A DNA stretch of 64,000 bases, taken from positions 1-64,000 of the forward strand of contig JACGCK010000167.1 of NCBI GenBank assembly GCA_014925825.1, read 5' to 3'. The stretch is from Pholiota molesta (taxonomy: Eukaryota > Basidiomycota > Agaricomycetes > Agaricales > Strophariaceae). Below are positions 11,736 to 22,444 of this stretch, piece after piece. Every line of letters begins with the position of its first letter. Positions within the stretch are counted from its first letter, which is position 1. Under the pieces are notes generated by a model, which was given only the letters and a program-made list of their open reading frames with translations, did no database searches and was not told where the DNA came from. Made by a program: the position numbers and the translations under genes.

Positions 11736-13311
11736 ATGTCGCACGAAAAAGAAAACTCCAGAGATGTGTATATGGTCATTGGAGGCAATGGGTTCCTGGG
11801 ACGCCATATCGTACAACAGCTACTAGCACGGGGGGATATCGTATCTGTGTTTGATATAGTAGCGCGCTATGACGACGTCAGTTTTTACTCTGGGGACATC
11901 AGCGACCAAGAGTCGGTAGCGTCCGCCTTGCGCAAGGTGCGTTTCTCCTGCCTTCGTTGAACCAGCAAATTCTCATAATTAACGTCTGGCAGAGCGGCAC
12001 GACATGTATCATCCACACCGCCTCTCCGCATGCGACACTAAAGGACCCCGCGGTTTTCCACAAAGTGAATGTGCTAGGCACGCAGGCCATCATCGCTGCC
12101 GCGGTGGAGACTGGCGTGCGCAAGCTCGTGTTCACGAGTTCTGCGGGTGTCGTGTTCAACGGTGGCGAGATTAAGGACGTCGACGAGCGCATCGCTTTTC
12201 CCGAGGTTCCTATGGATGCATACAACGATTCCAAAGCGAAGGCAGAGACCGCCGTCTTGGAGGCGAATGGCAAGGGTGGCCTCCTGACTGTCGCGCTCCG
12301 CCCCGCCGGAATTTTCGGGTATGTTCTGCCTGTCAAACCTAACACTTGCTCCACATCATCTCACTTTCTTTCTATTGTTATACAGTCCTGGAGACCGCCA
12401 GGCTATGTCGGGTATGTACCAAGTATACGAACGCGGGCAGACGCACTTCCAAATCGGCGACAACACCAACCTCTTCGACTGGACATACGTCGGAAACGTC
12501 GCACGCGCCCACCTCCTCGCCGCAGACCGCCTCTCCACCCCCCCGCCCGCACCCCCGCTCGCCGAACGCGACCCGGAGAAGCTCCCCGCCTCCGCAGACG
12601 AGGTGCCCCCTCTCAGCGCCGCCGAGCTCGCGCTCATCACGCCCGCCCTGCCCACCGTCGACCTCACGACGGGGCACCACCGCATCCCCACCTGCGACGC
12701 GCGCCCGCTCGGGCCGTACGTCACGCCCCCGCCCGACGCGGACAAGATCGCCGCGGCGTGGGCGGACCCCGCGGCGGCAGACGCCGCGCCGCGCCCGGTG
12801 ATGCGCACGCGCTTCGACCAGCTGTCCGAGTACTCCCTGCAGCGCGCGAAGCTCGCGCGGCCCGACGTGAACCCGCTGCAGGTCGCGGGGCAGGTGTTCT
12901 TCATCACGAATGGGGAGCCGTGCTACTTCTGGGACTTCCCGCGGATGGTGTGGAATGAGCTGGACAAGTACTTCCCGGGGAAGCGTGCCCCGCGCGGCGT
13001 GTTCCAGCTGCCAAAGAGCGTGGGAATGGCGGCGGCGGTGGGCTCGGAGTGGTTTGGGTATTTGACGGGCAAGGATGTGACGTTTACGCAGTTCAAGGTG
13101 ACGTTTAGCTGTACGCCAAGGTTCCATAATATTGAGAAGGCGCGGCGGATACTTGGGTACGAGCCGGAGGTGGGCGTCGAGGAGGGCGTGAAACGTATGG
13201 TTGAGGTGAGTACTTGATTTGAGTTCAAGGATTAATGTGTCTGACGATATTTCGTTGATGTAGTGGTGGTACGCCGACTATTTGGCCAACCAGAAACAGT
13301 CATCTAAGTGA
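11736..13311 (+). CDS. erg26: sterol-4-alpha-carboxylate 3-dehydrogenase (ERG26-like), copy 1
   Basis: Short-chain dehydrogenase of the 3-beta-HSD/ERG26 group, which oxidises and decarboxylates C4-carboxysterols at the ER in ergosterol synthesis. Exons 11736-11936, 11993-12318, 12386-13205 and 13264-13311 give 464 aa. Visible: the Rossmann motif VIGGNGFLGRH near residue 14, HTASPHA, FTSSAGVVF, the catalytic pair in AYNDSKAK (Tyr and Lys), LRPAGIFGPGD, and the family blocks NTNLFDWTYVGNVARAHLLAA and FFITNGEPCYFWDFPRMVW. Exon 3 is much richer in GC than its flanks. It has an inverted paralogue at 31093-32697. Its motifs are intact, so this is the likely functional copy; the orthologous ERG26 could also lie elsewhere in the genome. 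Confidence 0.9.
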
Positions 13312-13959
13312 CTTGTTTTCTGACAAAATGGATGATGCTCGAGGATCTGGCTTGCTTGTTTCGGATTTTTTGTTTCATCTATCTATCTTTCTTTCTTTAT
13401 CATACCTCATTTATACCTTTACCAGAGTTAATACTTTGGCAAAAAATATATACCTTACGTGACGCGCCGCTCGACAGGTAGTGGGTGAACTGATGGGCAC
13501 TTCATCAAACAAAAAAACAGGCACTCGAACATTGCAAAATGGATAATACAGCTCCTCGAAGTATTGAGTCAAGTATCAAGAATACAAGAATATATGAGCA
13601 CTCGACCGCCCGCGGACACTTCGAACCACTCAGGACTCAAGTGCCACATAGACGAAATCCGCCTGCCTTTTTCTTTCTTTTTCTTGGCTTTTAAAAAAAA
13701 AAAAAAAAAAGGTCCGGGAACGTATGTGACACCAAGCCGTGAGTGGAAATGTGCGCCTAGATGCAGGAGGAGAGAAGCCAGTGGAAGCAACCGAAGGCAC
13801 CGTAATCAAAGTTGAAACAGTGCGCGAAACTGACCAACCCCTTCTCTCTTGACTCGGCTAATCAAAACGAAGAATGAAAAGGCGACGCCTGCTAGTCGAT
13901 GATGCATGGGGGACTACAGGCATAAACAGCAAATACTGAATAATCAATTATTCATGATT
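13312..13959. other. 3' flank of ERG26-like copy 1 with a partial R2 segment
   Basis: The first 200 bp (for example the TAATACTTTGGCAAAAAA block near 13429) match the 3' flank of copy 2 near 31010, so the duplication extends past the stop codon. Around 13655-13745 an A-run followed by GGTCCGG and ACACCAAGCCG resembles the core of the R2 repeat. No gene is seen. Confidence 0.5.
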
Positions 13960-14205
13960 TACCGCTTGCGCTTGTGTATATATGACATCGGAAGCCGGTG
14001 GCCTTGATGATTCAATTCGCTGATCAACCGCCGAGAGCACAATGCAGAGCGGCCTAGGTATACCAGTAGCCCAACCAGTAGCGAGCAAATACCGAAATCA
14101 AGCAATCCAGAACTTGATGTCATGCACCCAGCAGATCTTGTGTTCCAATTAATTGAAGGACCAACGTTGAGTTGAGTCCTTTTTTAAAATTTTCTTCGTA
14201 CTGAC

Positions 14206-14241
<36 letters not shown>

Positions 14242-14500
14242 ACCGGAAACGCAATAGGCACCAAGTCGAGAGAAACCTTGTCGGTGAGGATATATACACC
14301 GGCGCAGCATATAAAAGAGACAGCAAAGGCGATAAGGCTAACGCGAGCGATCTCTCCGGGGGAGCGAAAGATAGTATGCTGCCGCGAACGAAGTCGGTCC
14401 AAAATCCGCCGAAACGCAAGAAGGAAAAGAGTCAAGGACTCAAAGACCCCAACAGAACACCGCGAGACACATAGAAAGCATAAATTCATAATTGTAGTTG
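13960..14500 (+). repeat. R2 repeat, copy a, with a 33-base poly(A) run
   Basis: Aligns with 15405-15990. Shared order: CGCTTGCGCTTGTGT, ACCGCCGAGAG, GAACTTGATGTCAT, a poly(A) tract (14207-14239) flanked by GACC and GGACCGG, then CAAGTCGAGAG and GTGAGGATAT. The sequences on both sides of the A-run can pair (GTCC or GGTC with GGACC). No open frame is conserved. It is a repeat of unknown class; the A-run may be internal or a remnant of RNA-mediated copying. Confidence 0.55.
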
Positions 14501-15279
14501 GCAGGGGGCAGCAATACTAGGCTCCCAAGAATAAAGGAAGCTGAAGAGAACGCATAGTAGAGTCATGTCAGCGACGGTGTCAGCTCAAATGCAGACAACA
14601 TTAAACCTGATACCACACACACCGTTGGAATACGATAGGATAATGAGCAGAGAACGATGCAAGCGGAGGAACACTTTATTCTAAAGCGAGGTCCTCTAGT
14701 TTTATAGCGTGGAATGGACATCAAGCCACTTGTGCCACTGACTGTCCACGGCTAAGAACAATGTCCTATGCTATTTTTAGCAGGGCATGCCTAAAGCTCG
14801 AGGTGCTCGCTTGCTTGTTGCGTGTTTCTTTCGATCTAAGTAGCAAATTTCTTTCTTGCTCATCATTATACGCTCTTACTGACCTGAGGTTTCTTATAAT
14901 GCGACATCACCACTTCCAGAGAGTTACAACAGTAGATATCATTCTCCATTTCATACAACAACCAAACAACAACATTAGAGTAGCGCCTAGTAGTGGAAGC
15001 CCATCGTCACTGTGGGCCTGCCGGGAGATTTGATTATCTCAGAGTTTGCATGCATTCACTCAAGCGATATTCCAAGGGGATAAATATACTTTCTACGTAT
15101 GGGCTCGAGCAAGAATACTTGGCCACGCCGCCCGGTGAATAGCTTCATGGCGTGCGAGGATAAAATGCCTTCAAGTTCAGGTTTTAATAATGAAGGGGTG
15201 CCATTTAATGAACTAATATTAATTGAATGTGATACCTACAGCGGTCTTGCAGCGGTCAAAGGGTAGTGGAACTTCCGAC
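14501..15279. other. spacer between R2 copies
   Basis: No gene. Short frames only. A TATA-like TTTTATAGC element lies near 14700 on either strand, without a supported transcript. Confidence 0.4.
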
Positions 15280-15990
15280 ACTCTGGAAGCTGTGGAAGTG
15301 ATCGAAGACACTGTAACAGATGAAAGAATTTGCAGTGACTTGGTAGGAAACTACCCCCTTCCCTCTCTCGACTGGATCACCCTTTTCATAAAAGAGGCGA
15401 CGACTCCTTGTACCGCATGCGCTTGTGTGGGACATGGAAGACGGCGCCTCGATGAATTTGCTGGTCAGCCGCCGAGAGAGGGCACGATGGAGTCGCCCAA
15501 AGACATCAGTACGGAAGGAAGCAGACATTGTCGTAAGATAACCCAGGACTTGATGTCATACGCTCAAAAGGTCTTTGCATTGACCATTATTGTCGAGGCC
15601 TTTTTCTCTTTTTCTGTCTGTGTCCGGTCAAAAAAAGAAAAAAAGGGACCGGTAAAACGCAAATAACATCAAGTCGAGAGTAATCTTGTCAGTGAGGATA
15701 TGGGTGAGCTTAGGAGAGAAATGGGAGAGAAAAGAGGGAGCAAGGCGACGAGGCTGACGGGAGCAACGTTCTTTGAAGCTGGGTGCGATGTGACGAGCGA
15801 AAGATAAATAGTGGATAAATATTATCCACATTTAAGAGCTTGCACTTGTTTTGACACAGCACAAAAGATGTCGGGAAGTCAGTCCAAAGCCAGGCAAGGT
15901 GATGGAAAGCAGAGATATAGAGCCGGTAATAAGGAGGGAGAAGACCGGGGTGGGGCAATTGGAAGAAGTGATTCTGAGAATTCTCGACCA
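15280..15990 (+). repeat. R2 repeat, copy b, and the adjoining inverted-duplicated segment
   Basis: 15405-15990 matches R2 copy a, with CCGGTC before and GGGACCGG after an A-rich tract (15625-15652). The adjoining 15285-15375 matches 30440-30530 in inverted orientation (shared GTCGAGAGAG, CACTGCAAATTCTTTCA and TCGATC.CTTCCAC blocks). That orientation agrees with the inverted ERG26/R1 block. No coding potential is recognised. Confidence 0.55.
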
Positions 15991-17260
15991 TGAATGTCGC
16001 GCTTTTATACTGCGTAGGTATGGGTGCCACTGCCACTGGTACCCGGTACCCCCTTATAAAATTTGCTCGATCGAGATCGCCACAAAGTTCCAGTGAATGG
16101 CCCTGTTCGATGGAGTTCGCCAAGGCCATAGTTGTACATATTAGCGCAACGGGAAGATGGCAGTAAAGCAAAGAAATGCGTCATTTGAATTTGACTTGAA
16201 GAAGTCCTGTGCTATTTCCGGTGCGGCGCTAGCATGCATGGTATGCATGAAAACTTGCTCACTGTAATTGTAATCGCTAGGGGCCAAGCGCCGGCAACAA
16301 TCCGTGCGCTTATTGTCTGAGTAGATCAAGAAAAAGATATACCCAAAGCCAAATTGAATGACAGTGGCACCGATTGCTTTAGAGCCTCGGCAAGTTGAGC
16401 TGCGAGCAAAAACGGCCTTGCCGCTTGTACTTGAAAAGTTTGCCACTTGAAGATTTATCATACAATAAAAATGCCACTACCAACTGGTTTCAATCAAGTT
16501 TTTTTTTGTTACGGAGTTGGTGCCGAAATTATGGGAAATGACAACATAGGGCCCAAGAAGCGCCTGATCCTCCTTTGTTGGCCGCTGGCCTTTGTCTGAT
16601 TCTGACTGTAGAGATAGTGGCTCACCATGGACTACATATACTAGTACAAAAGCACAATGTACAGGCGGCTTGAATATTCGAGAGTCACTGTCAGCTTCCT
16701 CGCCTCCTAAGGTAGGGCTCCCCATTCTAATGGCACTTGCTATGTATATTTTTCTCCGGGATCTGTTCCTCGCTCCCCACCTGCATCATCGCCAGTCCTC
16801 TGAATCATCCTTCTGATTTGCCTGCATTGACATTAAAAGACCGTGTGTGGTACCGTATCTATACGCAGCTTTGACCTCGGAACATCGCGAGGTTGGCTGA
16901 GCGCGCTTGGTCCCTTGACAATGTGGTTCATCCGATTAACGAAGATTCGGATAGGTTTACTACTAGTACAAAGGCTGTCGGTCAGCTACATTTTTAGACG
17001 CGCTGCGTCAAAAATAACCGATTAATCACCTCACATCTAATTTGATCTAATCATCCTGCATAAGTATCTTCAGTTCGTCTTGAATAATCTGAGTGATGTT
17101 GGTAGCGGGAATATAATATCAAGGCGGATACACCGCGAAGTAAGCGCAGGGTCAATCGAGTATCAATAGTCTACTATTATTTGCCATCGCTGAATGGTAT
17201 ACCGTTACTCTGAATTGACTAGATGTCAACAGACTTTGGGAACAGTTCTGATAATCTGAT
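15991..17260. other. gene-free stretch with a short dispersed repeat near 16850-16960
   Basis: No supported gene. The sequence TACGCAGCTTT...GCGCTTGGTCCCTTGAC (about 16862-16920) recurs in the same orientation near 33625-33700, preceded in both places by a GTAGGGCTCCC block. This suggests another small dispersed repeat. Confidence 0.45.
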
Positions 17261-19487
17261 TCATAAATTACGAATTCCAAACAGCCATCCAACAACAAGC
17301 AAGAAAATTCCTCCAACATGTCCCAACAGCTCTCTAACACCCGATTTCTCCAAGAAATCAAACCCAAACGCCAACACCTCATATCCCACATTCTCCGATC
17401 CGCGCCGACTCAGTCGAACGTGGTGGTCTGCGTGCTCAATCTCAAACGGCGGACGGACAGTGCCCTTGCGCGTGGGGATCGTCATTCCCTCAAGCGTCGC
17501 GGTGTACGCCGTCGCGGCTGGGAGGCTTGACTGCGCGTCGTCGACTGAGCACGCAGCGAGGAGGCCCGAGGTGAAGCCGTCCTCGTGGAAGCCGTATTTG
17601 AGGTAGGCGCCTGCGTAGGAGATGGAGCGCGTGTTTTGGATCTTGTACATTTCGTTTTGGGCCCTCACTGCCTGATGAGGAGCGAGGCTTGCGTGTCAGC
17701 GAACACTTGCGTAAGAAGTATAATGAGACAGACCTTGGCATCCAAGACTGGATGGTCGTATTTCCAGCGCCCGCCTATCTTTTCGCTCGCGGGCTCAAAG
17801 GGTGGGTTGAGCGTCACCAAGACTGGCCCATACTTGGCTTCGGATATATGCTGGAGATCGTTCATTCCGTACGTTCTATGGGCCAGTTAACATCTGCGAT
17901 CAGAAGAGGAATAAAAGCACGTACAAAGATACCTCATTCACTTCTCTTTCCACCAGCTTTGAAGGAATTTCTGACTTTTCCGAATATAGATCGTCAGAGT
18001 CGCGATCCGTAGAGTACCCGTTCGCGTATTTACTAGACGGATTAGGGATAGATTTGGTAAAGGAGAGGTAATTCCAGCATGACCAAGCCAAGCGACTCTT
18101 TGGCATCAGCTATGGAAATGTGCTTAGATGTCGAGTATGATAGATTACATCAGAACCAGTTCACCTTGTCGTCCGAATGCAAGATCGCCTCATTGTGATT
18201 CCAGTCGAATTGGCCGAGAATGCGTTCTTCGTCCTCAGTAATACCGCCGCCAGCTTGTAGGATCTGGAGGCTGGTATCGGAGTGGCAGGCAAGAATTACA
18301 TGGTCATATGTAGCTTCTTCGCCATGTTCAGTGACTAAAAGAACTTGTGGTTTTTGTCCTTCTGCTGCAGGACGAGTTTTGACGGACTGTATCCCAGTAG
18401 AGATGTGAAGGTTTTCTGGAGGAAGTTCAGACAAGATCTTTTTGACATAGTTATGGCTGCAACTCTTTGAGAAAAGCGAAATATTGAGGGCATGGAACTG
18501 CCCACCTGCCGCCTTGAATAGTCAACCACGAAGGTTTGCCTGTAATTTGCAGGAGATTATGGTTGTATAAGAATTGGATCTAGATGATTTTATGGGATAT
18601 GGTCTGCGAAAGAAATGACTTTACGAACCAATGTGCGAGCGGGAAAGTCTAAGAAGCAGTTATCAGGAGGGGTGCTCCATATCGCTGCTGTCATGGGCTA
18701 TGAGAGTAAATAATGTTAGTATATGGATGTATTTCATGCTAAATGCTTACTATCAAGTAGTTCTTTCGGAAAGCGTTTGAATACCCTTCGTTGTTCAAGT
18801 ATTCTCCGATAGACACTTCCTTTTCACCATGTTGTAGAGGGTTTAAGATGACGCGTCTAGCGCATACATTGAAGCGCAGTATATCGTATATCATGCGCCA
18901 CATTTGTGGGTCGACCAGACGACGTGATTGGCAGAATACGGTAGCCAGATTCTTGCCGGCCCATTCGAATGCGCCGCCGTCTCGAGAAATGCTGAACGTC
19001 ATTTCAGTTGGGATTATACGTATGCCTGTGCTATTGTCGTCGCGTTTTCTGCTTTCAAACCACGAAGAGAACCAAGATCCACGCGTGTCGGATCGTGCAT
19101 ACATTCGAAGAAATCGCAGAAAGTTGGGGTAGGTATCAGGGTTGCAGACAATCTAGAAGAAGCTTTAGAGGCTTAGATTTCGCTTGAAAATATCTTCAAC
19201 ATACGAATCCACTGATATAAGTAAGTCATTGTCGACATTGAGAAGCCTTGTGGACGTACGTGTCAACATCCACCCCTTCGCTTTTTCCGTTTGGCACAAA
19301 ATGGACGGTGTTGGCATGGCCGCCTGGTCTGCTATCAGACTCATAGAGATGCACCTCGTGGTCGCTGTGCTCATTCAAGAGCTATTCACTTGGACAATAA
19401 GATATCAATCGAGGACGAGCGAAATATGGGACTTGCCCATGTTGCTCCTAGACCAGCAACCCCAGAGCCTACGACTGCAATCTTCAT
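17261..19487 (-). CDS. FAD-dependent oxidoreductase of the COG2907/amine-oxidase-like group, 10 exons
   Basis: Flavoprotein with an N-terminal dinucleotide fold and a C-terminal hydrophobic segment. Exons (minus): 19437-19487, 19260-19381, 19205-19211, 18751-19152, 18620-18697, 18506-18579, 18165-18456, 17925-18109, 17734-17875, 17261-17671; about 587 aa. Motifs: KIAVVGSGVAGLGATW at the start (GxGxxG), YESDSRPGGHANTV, TGFIVCNPDTYPNFLRFL, DHVILACHSD, RLAWSCWNYL, LTYGMNDLQHI, and RSISYAGAYLKYGFHEDGF near the end. This is the group of predicted NAD/FAD-binding proteins often met beside cyclopropane-fatty-acid synthases; its substrate is unknown to me. The first intron is GC-AG and the third exon is 7 nt. 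The 18620/18579 junction is the least certain: the donor is weak and gives RKIQF where relatives have a shorter join. Confidence 0.82.
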
Positions 19488-19724
19488 TTAAGTCCTTGGA
19501 GGTGTGGTAGAAGAAGAGAAGCAAGTTGAGAAAAGGTTTGGCATGGTACCCGTTGTAGAACGTCTATGTAGCATCAGGTCAGCGTTGTCGTGCACGTCCA
19601 AGCGATGACCAGCATCACGATCGGATGCTTGGGCCATATCCCCATTTGCGAATATGATGATGATGGTGGCAAGCAGCGCCAAACTGCTGTCTCTTCTTCA
19701 CCTCTTACCACCACCCAACCCTTT

Positions 19725-21518
19725 ATGCCAAAAGACCTGCCAGGCCTTTACTGGGACGAGGAACGAAATAGATACTTTCCAATATCCTCGCGTCCAAGAC
19801 AGCCGCCACCTCCACCTGCCACTATCACCAGCCGCCACACCGGAAAGACCATCGCAGAACCTGCGACCGAAATTTCGACAAATGAGAAGCGTAAGAGGTG
19901 GTTTGTTCCTTTGCACTCTAACGGAGCCAGGATATCTACCGCAAGCGACGCCAGAGGGTTGAGAGATTCTCAGTATGTGTTGTTCTGTGAAGCTTGAAAG
20001 ATTGCATCTGAGTTTCATTAGCGACATTCTCTGCTTCCATTATGCATCCACCTCGCGTCTGAGTCGCGTCAAAATACCTACCTTGGGACGTATACAAACC
20101 TTTAGCGTGAGCTCTGATTCCTTTACAGTCATTTTATAATTCCTAAAACCGAGCAATTGACCCAACGACCCTAATTGTAGTCTGCTGAATTCAATGGCCA
20201 CACATGGCGCTTCATCGGAGACGACCAGGGCTGGCTGTACAGTGATAAAGATATCATCTATGAGCAACGTCAAGGCATGCACCATTGGTCTGCCGACATG
20301 AATCTTCAACCTTCTTCTGCGGTTCGTAGCAGTTCATCAATACTTGTGTGCAAAAGTGTGCTAATTGGCTATCGAAAGATTTCCTCTATATCTATCCATG
20401 GGTCGCTTTGCATGTAAATCTTCTACTCTTTATTTTTAGAGTGGGTCTGGTCTTATACTATCTATCCAGCTCGACGTGCCTTGGAGCAGGAAGAATCGCA
20501 GTTCAAGACTTCATTTTTCCCGAGTCCGTATAGTTGACCCTTTTTAATGTCTCAGCTATCTGATTTACAGCAGGCGGATGTTCATACTCAATATGCGTAA
20601 TGTGAATGATATTCGAGCTTCTGATATTCAAGATCGGACTCTTGTTTTAGGTACTTATACCACACTTGATTCGGTCAATATTGCTCTTTCTCAATGGCAT
20701 TCTCCAGGCGCGTCCAAGAAGGCTGTTTATATCCCAGACATAGATACTACAAACTCGCCCCAATATCTTCACACCAAAAGTGATGTGTTCTCGGTCGCAC
20801 AACAACGAGTATGTACGCGCATACTTTTCGTTATCTTCTCTGACGATTTCCGGCCCCTTATACAGCACCTTGTGTACACTGGCGCCCGAAACGGTACCGT
20901 CGAACGTTTCGATATGCGTATGGCGAAGCACCATAGCCACAAGCTTTTCGACACTCGCTTCAGCTCCGGTGCACGAAGTTCAGTCCTTCATCTCAACCTC
21001 ATACGCGATCACGAGATGTTATTGAGCCACTTAAACGGAGACGTAAGTGATTAAAATATTCAAAAATACAGAGGCTCAATCATTTTTACTATAGCTTGTC
21101 AGTTTTGACATGAGATTTTTCTCGACAACCTCGTCTATAGCCCCTTTGAAAGTTTTCGAGGGCCATGTCAACACAAACAAGCAGAACCTGGTTTGTTTTC
21201 ACAACACATACGATTAAGGTCAATTGACTAACATATCGATAGGGAATAGCCATCGATCACGACCAAGATTTCCTGTTCGCAGCTGGTGAAGACTATCGCA
21301 TCAGAGGGTGGTCCTTGCGCACCGGACGGCCCCTTCCCTGGAACAACACAAATGCTCCTTATAGCCCAACCAACCCGTTTTTGGCCTCATTTTCTGATCA
21401 TGTTTCCTCTCTTCAAGTTACGAGGGAGCCAGGCGAAGCGGGTCTCTCATTATGGGCCGCTGCCAATCAGGACCTTTACCAGTTCCACCTAGGACAGAGA
21501 ACACACACTGGGGTCTGA
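19725..21518 (+). CDS. WD40 protein resembling DCAF4/WDR21
   Basis: Probable substrate-receptor type WD40 protein of CUL4-DDB1 ligases. Exons 19725-19972, 20022-20106, 20181-20321, 20379-20413, 20470-20523, 20571-20808, 20866-21042, 21095-21190, 21243-21518; the sum is in frame and gives 449 aa. The N-terminal LPGLYWDEERNRYFPI is the typical DCAF4 opening. Blade-like segments follow: WRFIGDDQGWLY, LVYTGARNGTVERFDMRM, LLSHLNGDLVSFDMRF, LFAAGEDYRIRGWSLRTGRPLPW. I chose the ATG at 19725 because it directly precedes the conserved LPGLY block; an in-frame ATG at 19590 would add 45 residues of no recognised kind. The CUL4 link is by family only. Confidence 0.82.
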
Positions 21519-22444
21519 TTTGCCTGTGTCGGGCAAACTAAGACCGACCGCTCTGATTTCCTGTAGTCAGTGGATGAAAGTATGGCGGGCAGTAGATTGA
21601 GCGCGTGCGTATGGTGTTCAAGAGTGGCTGTTGCTATCGAAGGGGCGGCCACGTTCATTTTTTGGACGATGGCAGGCCGTGTCCGAATGTCGAAATGTTT
21701 CCTTCCAGCGAATGCGTTTGTGCACCACCTGATAATGGGAGATCGACTTGGAATGGAGTTCAAGCCACGCGTTTCGTAAAGTGCCGGTCTGGGATCCACA
21801 GGCGAAGCTCAGGTCTACTAGTTGTAGTTGCGTTTATCGTGGCTTCGGAGGTGATTACTTCTAGTTTGAAAGGCAGTCACTTACGCAGAAGGTCGAGATA
21901 GTTGAATGCCATATTTATGGATTAACTGGGCAATGATTGAAAGAAGCTTGAGATCGACGTTTGTCATCTAGCCACGATCTAAAGCGCCTCCGCCACACAA
22001 CCCTTGTTCTAGGCTCAAATTGAATTCTTGCGTTAAACAACTGCATTTCGAAGACCTACCCTGGTCGCTATGAGAGGCGCACACAGGAAATCCCAGATTT
22101 TCAACATAATGAACGAATAGGATTATCCTAAGCGACTTCGCAAGATCCAATACTCACTGAACTGTTTGACATCTCTCCAGTATGTGTGTGCTAACATCTA
22201 GGCGAGCCTGATGGCGGCGGCGGACACTCAGTCAGAAATATGGGACAGAAGGCATACTGTATACACAGCACCCTCCTTGTCTGAAGCTTGTGCACAAACA
22301 CTCCATGCGTGGCGCAAGTCCCTCTCGCTCGAACACCAGCACTAACTGAACAAGGGCTGCACCATAAATTACTTGTTTTCTTCCTCCTCTATAATCTGGG
22401 TTGGGTTTCTACCTGCGCCTCTGACTTGGTCAGTCGACGCGAGG
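21519..22444. other. intergenic between the WD40 and DUF6534 genes
   Basis: About 0.9 kb without a recognisable gene or repeat. The open frames on the minus strand (21476-21799) and plus strand are short and motif-free. Confidence 0.5.
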
